Shown: one piece after another, positions 56,103 through 64,000 of the stretch | How positions within the stretch are numbered: the first letter of the stretch is position 1 | How the letters are laid out: every line of letters starts with the position of its first letter | Source of the DNA: Salvator merianae | Taxonomy: Eukaryota; Chordata; Lepidosauria; Squamata; Teiidae | Direction: 5' to 3' | NCBI GenBank assembly: GCA_003586115.2 | Contig: QVOM02000119.1 | Location: forward strand, 49,253,428-49,317,427 | Length of the DNA stretch: 64,000 nt | Position numbers and translations under genes: made by a program | Notes under the pieces: model-generated | What the model was told of the DNA's origin: nothing | What the model saw: only the letters and a program-made list of their open reading frames with translations | Database searches by the model: none

Positions 56103-57389
56103 AAAGTTCCAGGGGGGTGAGAGATGGCAGCTCTGCCAAAGGTACACCCATATAAGGCCTCTTCTCCTCTCTTAGGGGTCTGGTAAAGGTGCACTAGTGT
56201 ACCTGAACTCCAGGATTCCTTACAAAAGTGTGCAACTGCTTTGAGTTTACTGAGTTTTGAGTTGCTGGAAATTGAAATATTTTTTCTTTACCTTTTCTCA
56301 GTTCAAGCATTTTAAGCAAAACTTTGTTCAGTATCACAATCTGTTCTAGAATATGCCTAGCATTGTGTAATGCTCAATTTCCATCTCTGCAGGATAGATG
56401 TATAACCTGTCTGGTTTCTTGTTTGACCTGCTGGCAACGTTCATGTATACCTATAACCCTGGAGTTATTTAAAGTGTCCATTGGACAGCAACAGTGATTG
56501 GTGTAAAATTCTTAAAGAAGTTGCACAGGTATATTTCACTCTCTTCCGATACTGATCCAATTCTATATGGGTTGTTACCTGTTTGCTTTTGCATTAAGAT
56601 AGCCCATGTTGACTCTGTCAAGATCTTTACAGGATTTTTTATTCTGTCTCTACTTTCTGTTAATGTTAACATCAAGGTCACATTCCTTCCAAGACTCTTT
56701 TCACTTTAATTGGGTGTATGACCATATACCAGATCAAGAGATAAAGTATACTTTTACTGATAACCGTGAAGAGTTTTGGCTGCTTTGTGCATCCACATTG
56801 ACACTCTGCCACTCCATTTCTGCATTGCATCTTTTGGGCAGAATAAACTACTCAGTTGTTTAGTTAATGGTCTGAAATGCTCTTGATTCCACTGAATGGA
56901 ATGATATCATCCACCTAGACAAGGTCTGTTTGGGCATGTGAAGAATATTTCTGAGGCAGAAGCCATGGTGGGCACATGAAATTTACCTCTCTGGAGCTCC
57001 TGGAATGGTGCAGTAAGGGCAGCAATGGTGACATTTCCGTGCCAAAGAGCCCTCCGAAACACCAAAAATGGCTTACTTCTAGACAATTTTCTGGTTTGTC
57101 AGAGTTGTGTCTGGCAAAAAGTGGTGCCTGAGTTGCTCCTTCCCTCTGTGTGCTTCCACATAGGTAGGAGGGAGTGATTCAGCTGCTGATGAATGTGGAT
57201 GTCATACTTCCACAACTCCCCCTAGAGTGAACCTTTTGCTTGTGTCGACAGTGCCACAGATAGAATGATAGCATTCAAAGGAGCTTAGACCACTGAATCT
57301 AGCCCTCTGCTATATGGAGGGATCTAGAGTAAATCAAAGCACCCCCCTCCAACAGATGGCTCTTCAACTTTCCTGGTCACACCTATGAT
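56103..57389. other. No recognisable feature
   Basis: Unique-looking, short frames only. Confidence 0.45.
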
Positions 57390-57760
57390 ATGTTTAGACT
57401 GTGCCATATGTGGCATGGGACCACAGGTCCACATATCAGAGCATTCTCTGGAAAGTTGTTCCTCCTGTGGAAAATACTGGCCATATGTTCCCTGAGCCTG
57501 GTCTGTTCTCAGTGATCTCCCCTGAATCCCAGACATGGGCCCCATTCCTGCCATTACCATGTGGACTGGTAGCAGAGGCAGGAGGCTACTGACATTTTGC
57601 TAGGTTCTGGAAGATAGCCCACTTCCAGTCCCTGCAACTTTGAAGCCAGGGAACTTTCATTCCCCAGATCTGAAGGTAAACTGGGTTGAGGCAGCCTGCT
57701 TGTGGATGGCTGCCGGTATTATCCATGCTGCTCTACTGTGTTCCTGGCCTGATTAGCCAC
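57390..57760 (+). mobile_element. Family K element copy
   Basis: It parallels 43517-43940 in block order (GTTTAGACTGTGCCATATGT, AGAGCATTCTCTGG, TGGCAGGAATGG in reverse, GGTTCTGGAAGATAG, TTGTGGATGGCTGCC, GTTCCTGGCC). It also contains the stem-loop AACTTTGAAGCCAGGGAAC facing CCCCAGATCTGAAGG (57637-57677). Non-coding; the ends are not resolved. Confidence 0.5.
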
Positions 57761-58976
57761 AAAGACACAAGTGATCAAAAATTTTAGCCCAAGATGGTAT
57801 GGATCATCAGTTAACTCTCTGAAAGTCTTGTGTGTGCACCCATCCCATTCAGACTGCATGTTCACACCACATAGGCTAATACGTAGCACAATGCCTGCAT
57901 CTCCATAAGGGTGGAATGCAGCTTGGAGCTGGAACAATTTGAACCGCTGCAGGGGCGGAATGTGAAACATACAAATATTGCATGCCTTGTGGTGATTCCT
58001 GGTCCCAGAAACCTTGCTGCTAGCACATGAAGATGGGGAGGTAACTCAACTGATGAAAACTGCCCTGAAAGTCATTAGAAGGGGATCTATGCCCACCCCT
58101 CGGACAGTATGGGAGACCTAGGAACTGATTTGGAGTGGGTGTCTATAAGATCACACTGCCTCAGGGGTGTTTGGACACCGCACACTTCTGGGTCAGCAGA
58201 TGATGCTCTAGGGCACCCATATGGACACAGTCTATATTTATTGCTGACATAATTCTCCCATCTTGTATACCAAGAATGGTTAACCTGGGGCACTCTGAAT
58301 GTTGCTGTTCCGGAAATCCTTTATTTCTGGCCATTGGCCATGGTGTCTGAAGCTAAAGGAAAATGTGGTTTAGAGATAGCTGAAGGGTTTTAGATTAATC
58401 ATCTCTGCATAATACCTAAGAACATTGGCTTTCTTATGCAGGTCCCACTGTAATAATCTTAAGCACAGTTCTTCTCAGACCAAATTAATGAAGCTGTGCT
58501 AGGAAAAGATTTCAGGGTTGTACCCTCCAGCTAAAATAAACAAACACAATTTGAACTGCAGGAGTGGGACTTTCATATAAACATTGGCTATTTCTAGATT
58601 CCCATGTGGCCAGCTTGGGGAAGTAAAATGAAAGCTCTGTTCCTTCTAAATATTAGGTGGAACCACCAAGAAATGCTACCATAGCAGCAAAACATATTAC
58701 ATTTATTTTCTGGGAAATAAATTCTCTAGGAAAACAAATTAAAAAAAAAAAGATGACGAAAGTTAAGCTACTGTGGTTCAGTATATGGCTTTGGCACTAA
58801 AACAGAAGGTTTGATGGTTGGCCAGGCAAGTGAGTCTGGACAGAAGGTCATATTTACAGCGATCATTTTTTAATAGTTCTGCCTTCTGAACTATGATCCT
58901 TCTGTTGTTCTTAAAGAAAAAGTCTAGTTTTTGACATTCCCCTTCTAGTGTAATCCATAAGCAAGAAGTAGGCTAA
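57761..58976. other. No recognisable gene
   Basis: Moderate GC to 58300, then AT-rich. No family recognised. Confidence 0.45.
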
Positions 58977-59178
58977 GGCTGTGTTCAGACATAACAAAGG
59001 GGTGCCTCAGAGGCACCTCATAGTGCGTGGCCCTCGTGTTCCCAAGTCTTCTCTAATCCACCTTTTCTAGCATAGAGTGTTCATGAGAAATGGGAAGGGT
59101 ATGCAAACAATCCTACCTCAAAGCTATCTCTGAGCTGCCTCAGAGATGCTTTTTTTGTGTATGTGTCTGATCACAGCC
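58977..59178 (+). mobile_element. Family G MITE (202 bp) with TAA duplication
   Basis: The ends are GGCTGTGTTCAGACATAAC and, inward, GGCTGTGATCAGACACAT. TAA flanks it at 58974-58976 and 59179-59181. The interior matches the 23.8 kb copy: GGTGCCTCAGAGGCACCTCA, GTGGCCCTCGTGTTCCCAAG, TCTAATCCACCTTTTCTAGC, GAGTGTTCATGAGAAATGGG. Confidence 0.9.
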
Positions 59179-59199
59179 TAAGGCTGTTTTAAACAGCCT

Positions 59200-59350
59200 T
59201 TTCCCTTTTTCATGTTTCTAACCACATTGTTTTTATACACTGTTATTTTAAGTACATGTGGGGTGTGTGTATATTTTAATTATTTCTATTGTGAGCCTCC
59301 CGGAGAATATTTCTTTATTGGGAAGCTCTAGAAATTAATTAATTAATTAA
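59200..59350 (+). mobile_element. L2-like LINE 3' end
   Basis: GTGAGCCTCCCGGAGAATAT, TTGGGAAGCTCTAGAAATTA and the ATTAATTAATTAA tandem tail correspond to the L2 ending GTGAGCCGCCCxGAG to GGCGGxATAxAAAT. About 70 bp of upstream body is AT-rich and consistent. It lies only 20 bp from the family G element. Confidence 0.65.
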
Positions 59351-59828
59351 ACCAACAAACGAATAGGCTACATCTCCATGAGGGCAGGCTGCTGCCATGG
59401 TCCAGGATGGGAGGTGTGAGTCACATGTGAGCTGACCCAGGGGAGGAAGCCATGGCGAGCTCACATCATTCTCCTCCCTGTGGCTCCTTCCCTTCAGGGG
59501 CATGTTGTCAAGGGGGAACTGACCCCGAAGAAGCAGTATTTGTGCATAGGATATTTTCAGAGCACTGGAAATAGCATTTGGAAGTCAGCCAGTTGTGGTG
59601 TGCTAAAGTATTGGCCAGTGCAGAAATTGGCCCAGAATGTAGTGCCCTGCCACAAGGGTTTTTCAAAAGGGTTTCCTGGGAAAGTGTCTCAAGAGATAGT
59701 TGTGGTGATTTGTAAGATGGTTGGGAACAGATCCATATGGTCATCCAGGCTCCTAGATGTCCTATCCTTTGGACATCTAGGCTCTCGGTTAACCAGGGGG
59801 CACATTCTACACCCTTGCGGATGGTGCC

Positions 59829-59999
59829 ATAGAATCATAGGTTTGGAAGAGGCAATTTAGGGCATGTAGGAACCTGATCAAAGCATCTACTATCTAGCTT
59901 CTGCTTGAACATATCTAGTGAAAGACAGATTATTCCCCTAGGTAGTTTGTTCCATTCTTATACTGCTTTAATGGCATGAATATTTTCTTCACTGTTAAA
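59829..59999 (-). mobile_element. Old CR1 3' end
   Basis: On the minus strand the end reads CTCTTCCAAACCTATGATTC TATGG (split here to keep it short). Upstream lie the diverged CR1 3' UTR blocks corresponding to CTGCTTGAACATATCTAGTG and GGTAGTTTGTTCCATTCTTA on the plus strand. It is more diverged than the 8.5 and 33.9 kb copies, so probably older. Confidence 0.65.
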
Positions 60000-60186
60000 C
60001 CAAAATATTGCAACTTAAGTACATTACTGCACAGATACTCTTTGCTTGCAGAATTGGGCGTATTATTTTCTGAGGAAAACTCATGTCTGTCTGGTAAAGT
60101 ACATGCTTTGCATGAAAAGTCCCTAGTATCTCCTGTAAAAAGTTTCAGTTCAGACAATGGATAGGTTAGGGAACCCCGTGTACTAG

Positions 60187-60531
60187 TAGCCTGTTCACAC
60201 TGACCTGCCAGTGAAGTCCCAGATGCTCACTGTACAGGCTCGTTTCCACGGCCCCACTACCACAGCATCTGCAGAACACTGCAAGTGGGTGGGGTGGTGC
60301 AGCTGTGACTGCACAGTTGTGCACTACACCCCAATTGCCATGGCAATGGCCAGATGTTGCCATGGCCACTGTCATTGCAGTCGGGCTGGTCATTTGCACT
60401 TTGAGTGCTAGTGCCCTGGATACGGGGCTGTTCTAGCCATCAAAGAGCAAATGGTCACTACACCGCTGGGTCTTTTCCAGTTTAGAATGGTATTGGTATA
60501 CCATTCTGGGCTGTAAAGCATGGACAGACCC
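60187..60531 (+). mobile_element. Family J element, second copy
   Basis: The left terminus is AGCCTGTTCACACTGACC, with blocks shared with 35782-36188: GCACAGTTGTGCACTACACC, the hairpin TTGCCATGGCAATGGCC with GGCCACTGTCATTGC (60335-60379), CACCGCTGGGTCTTTTCCAG and ATGGTAT. The right end is eroded (GGACAGACCCTC). No flanking duplication seen. Same orientation as copy 1. Confidence 0.65.
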
Positions 60532-60613
60532 TCTATGTGATAAATGTATGAATACTCTGAACATTTTTATTTCAACGCTTTAAAAGATGCATAACTACAC
60601 AATACAACTACTA

Positions 60614-61807
60614 GGCAGCGGTCTGACATCGTAAATTTAATCCGTATCAGAAGAGTACAAGGACTGAATTTGTCTTCTGATTGTTCCCACAGTTACAGTT
60701 TAACACGGACTCAATTCGTACTTGCTCATTCCCACACTGATATTTCCCGTGCTTGGCACGGAGAAACAGTACCTTTTCTGCCTCCACCCCTCGTCAAATT
60801 CTCCTCCCTGTGCAGTCAGTGATTGGCTGCAGTCCCAGTGTTCAAATATTGACGTCACAGGGGTGGGAAAGTCAAGCTCCACTCTCCGTATGTCCCCGCT
60901 GCTGCCTCAGAACATGGATTCACTTGGCAGTGTTACTAGTCATTCACCATTTCTCCTTCTCCCCCTACAGTCTCTGTCTACACAAGCAGAACTTTAAAAC
61001 TATGTGTAGTGCACAATTAAGCTTTTTAAAGGGCTGATGGCGATTTCTGCTCCCTTGCAAGTGCATTTTTGCGCAATTGTGCAATTTAAAAGTAGCGCAA
61101 AAGCAGGGAGAGGTCCGTGATGAATGGGAAACGTGGGGAGGGAACGTGGGGGGGCTCTATTATCTTGATAGTGCAGTTCATCGCCAGCAAATGAACTCTG
61201 CCTCATCTCCCCCAAAGACATCCACAGCGGCACGTTTTCCCACTGTGTAGCTGTGTGCTGCCGACAGCAAAACTCATATTGAGTGGGTTCTTTGTTGGGG
61301 CAAGAGGACCGCAACCCCAAAACAGCGCAGTTTATTTTTTGGTTTAAAGAGCAGACGGAAGTGGAGGAAGCCTTTAATTTCTCCCTGGCAGTGTTGAATG
61401 GGGGATAAAGAAAGAGAAAGGACTGCAGCTTAGCGAAGTAAAAAGGAGGACGGTTTCTTTTCCCCTGGCAGAAATGGAAGGGGAGATAATGGAGACAGAG
61501 GAAACTACTGTGCTTCCTGCCCACCCACAAAGCCTGTCAATGGATGGCACAAAATGGGGATCCCTCCCTCTGCACACCCCCAAAAAAGTATGGTCCCTCC
61601 CAAATAGTCTCCTTCCCCGTTCCCACATCACAAAGTAAAGCGGGCTAGCGATCTGGAATGGCTTGAGAACTCATTAAATACGAATACAAAGTAGTCCAGA
61701 TTTTGCCAATTTAGTCCAGAAAAACTACGGAACAGCAAGATCATGTCGGGCCAGCGGGAACTGAAGGCAGCCTGGAAACTGATTAAATGCCGTGTCGGAA
61801 CGCAGTC
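60614..61807 (-). mobile_element. Family A element, copy 2 (1194 bp)
   Basis: The plus-strand left end is GGCAGCGGTCTGACATCG and the right end, inward, GACTGCGTTCCGACACGG. The flanks are CTA (60611-60613) and TTA (61808-61810). It aligns with copy 1 in reverse over its whole length. It contains about 110 extra bases near 61170-61310, absent or deleted in copy 1, and has lost many CpGs. The CRE (60850-60857) and CCAAT boxes are kept. The 176-codon minus frame here covers the extra segment and has no domain. Confidence 0.85.
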
Positions 61808-61810
61808 TTA

Positions 61811-63489
61811 GAAGTCAAACATAAATGAACAAACTGTGGAATGAACACTCCATAAACAAGCATTCCCCTAGACAGACAATATAAAGCTAAACAGACAAAA
61901 AATCTGAACCATACTCTGATATAATAGTTTTTATAGTAAGCTGATATTTGTGTCATAATAATATAGTACAAGGTAATATGGTACTATATCTGCTATTCTA
62001 ATCTGATGAAAGGAGATAAAAATATGCTTTCATTGACCAATCTCCCAACAGAAGTATTACTAAATTCCATCAAATGTTATAGTTCTTTAGTCAGTATTTC
62101 TTGGAAATAGCACTGTTCCCCTTAATCTCCTTTAGAGTGGTCAAATGGAAAGAAGAACAGAATTCCTGCACCTTTACTAACTGCATGGAACCATAGAACT
62201 AATTGTTCCACCCATAATTTTATATAGTGTTTTTATATATTGATGTGTATGTTTTGAGGACTTTTGATGTTCAAATAATTGATCTGGAGAACAGCCTTCA
62301 ATGAATGATTTGGCAAGAAGTCAACAGGCAGAGCCTTTCAAATCACTTGCTGCACACATCACTAAATGAGTTTGTGCCCAGTAAACCCATAAAAGGTTTG
62401 GCATTCTGCTACTAGCAGAACAAACATGGCAAATGCCCAACACAAAAGCATTAACAGGCACATTTTCCTATGTCATGCTATATATCCAGAAAACTTCTAT
62501 TAACATATACCTGTACGGCATGGGCTTTAAAAACATAATCTATACAACAGCTGTGTTATAGCTGCAAAATACATTGACTATGGAGCAAACAGGTCAGGCA
62601 AGGGAACCCAGCTGCAGGCTAGATGCAATTTCTTTTATCAAGGAGCTGAGCTTTAATACAAATATAGACAATGTGATTTAATGCCATAAATTAAAAAAAA
62701 ATTGTGTACGAGTCTGAGACTAATTGCTGCAGAAATCTCAAACCACAGGCAGAGAGGATTACTCAAAGGAATGAGTCAATCCACAAGCTGCAAGTAGAAT
62801 CACAACATGTAGCTAAGCATCCAGAAATAGCCACAGTATCATTCGCCCATACAGAACTCCCTCTTCATACATTTACACATATGCACACTTTATTTCTCGT
62901 ACCTGCACAAAATGTACCCTGGATCACATGCTCTAACATTATATACACTGTGTTGGACTATGTGGTAATGAATGTCATTGTGGCCATTTAAACTGGAATT
63001 ATACATACAAACCAGTGAGTCTTTGTTCTCCTGCACATCTATCTACACTGAGTAAAAAAAAAACCCCACAACAGATTTATAATATTCTATCTTATAGGAT
63101 TAATTTTCATCATGTCAATGGAAGCCATCACAAAGAGAACTGGAAGGTATGTTTGTCTCCCTGGAAAAAGAGTTCAAACAAAAGACTCACAACAATCCAA
63201 TCCATTTCCAAACTTAAAAGCTACCAATCTACATCTTACCAGGATTTTTACCTGCCATATGGATGCTTTAAGCACTTTATCAAGGAGATTCTATGTGCCA
63301 GATTCCACACTGATAGGACAAATTACACTGATCTTTCACAAGAAATTGATTTGTAATGTCTGCCTCTTCATTGGCTTAATATTTACTGGAATCCTGTGGA
63401 TTATAGCAGATAGAAAAAGCATTTTCCTACATTTTCTGCTTTGTCATTTTAGCCAGTTCATTTTAATTTGTGTTTTACATTGGTTCTAT
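61811..63489. other. AT-rich unique DNA
   Basis: No repeat family or gene recognised. A 130-codon frame (63112-63504) ends in hydrophobic residues, but it overlaps another frame of similar length and runs into an L2-like tail, so it is not called. Confidence 0.4.
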
Positions 63490-63546
63490 TCTGGCCTGCC
63501 CTGAGATCTCTGGGTACACAGTGGGATAGAAATGCAAACAAACAAA
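63490..63546 (+). mobile_element. L2-like 3' tail
   Basis: GGCCTGCCCTGAGATCTCTG, GGTACACAGTGGGATAGAAA and TGCAAACAAACAAA follow the L2/SINE pattern GxxCTGCCCTGAGAT to GGCGGGATAxAAAT plus a short tandem tail. Truncated at its 5' side. Confidence 0.6.
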
Positions 63547-64000
63547 TTCGAGTGAATTCATAGATACCTACAAACCATGCTTAAATATTTGCAGTAGAGC
63601 TAGTTTTTAAAATCTTCAGACTGATTTTTTTTTAAATTAAACTCTTCAGCTTGATTTTTTGCATATGGTGTGTGTGTACTTGAGCAACTAATTAAATTAT
63701 ACACCCTCCCAAGGTGTTTGAAGATAAATCTTCTGCTTCTTACTAAGCTTTGAGGATGTTTCCAATTACACATGTATGGACACAGCAATCGTATCTTCAA
63801 TAACAATGATTAGTCTGTGTAAATGCCTCTGAGATGCCTTCTTCCTTTCCCACAATAACTTTCCAGAAGACAGAACATCTCACTGTCCGGACACGTTAAA
63901 CCTTTGGATGAGGTAATAACAAAAAAAATACTTCTGTGGTTCTCATTTCCACTTGTGTATATTTTTCCTGGCTCAGAATCAGTGACCCAGTTCTTGTAGC
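63547..64000. other. No recognisable feature
   Basis: AT-rich sequence to the end of the window with T8-T9 runs near 63626 and 63654. Nothing recognised. Confidence 0.45.

Noticed and set aside
61000..61530. 176-codon frame in family A copy 2, with a counterpart at 48769 in copy 1
   Set aside because: The similarity of the peptides follows from DNA homology of the element; copy 1 breaks the frame and no transposase motif is present.
63112..63504. Two overlapping frames of 113 and 130 codons, one with a hydrophobic end
   Set aside because: Neither shows a domain, and the second runs into an L2-like tail. An exon cannot be excluded but is not supported.

Overview
The window looks like vertebrate, most probably squamate reptile, intergenic DNA. 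The evidence is a set of retroposons: CR1 LINEs with the typical sauropsid 3' end, a second CR1/L3-like family, L2-like LINE tails, a tRNA-derived SINE whose tail resembles BovB/RTE (as in Sauria SINEs), and many short inverted-repeat DNA transposons. The lineage call is inference; turtle, crocodilian or other sauropsid DNA is not excluded. I recognise no host protein-coding exon, no functional tRNA or rRNA gene and no CRISPR. The only recognisable protein-coding sequence is decayed LINE reverse transcriptase.

Layout: 0-8 kb holds fragments of DNA elements and SINEs, a TTTC microsatellite and a 70-75 bp minisatellite (5.25-5.67 kb). 8.5-9.9 kb is a CR1 on the minus strand with a frameshifted RT. 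10.9-16.7 kb is dense in short non-autonomous DNA elements, including a family (called D here) with copies in both orientations. 18.28-18.72 kb looks like a solo LTR. 19.5-26.5 kb carries elements with visible 3-bp target duplications, including two inserted back to back at 23.55-24.00 kb. 29.7-31.4 kb is a CR1/L3-like LINE on the minus strand, and 33.9-34.4 kb a CR1 tail. 35.7-36.3 kb is an inverted-arm structure, possibly Penelope-like, with a DNA element at its centre. 37.9-39.0 kb is an L2-like LINE fragment interrupted by another retroposon. 39-41 kb and 43-45.5 kb hold more DNA elements. 47.5-48.4 kb contains an L3-like tail split by a hAT-like element. Two copies of a CpG-rich element of about 1.0-1.2 kb lie in opposite orientation at 48.49-49.51 and 60.61-61.81 kb. 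55.1-56.1 kb is another promoter-like element with internal tandem repeats.

The most striking pattern is a set of elements (A, F, G, H, I, J and single copies at 8.2, 20.8, 40.5, 45.1 and perhaps 55.1 kb) with different interiors but similar 14-18 bp termini, roughly GG-x-C/T-x3-TTCACAC, and often a 3-bp target duplication. This suggests one transposase specificity, possibly PIF/Harbinger-like, mobilising many unrelated non-autonomous passengers. No transposase gene is visible in the window. Family letters are my own labels, and all family assignments are by eye without a library search.
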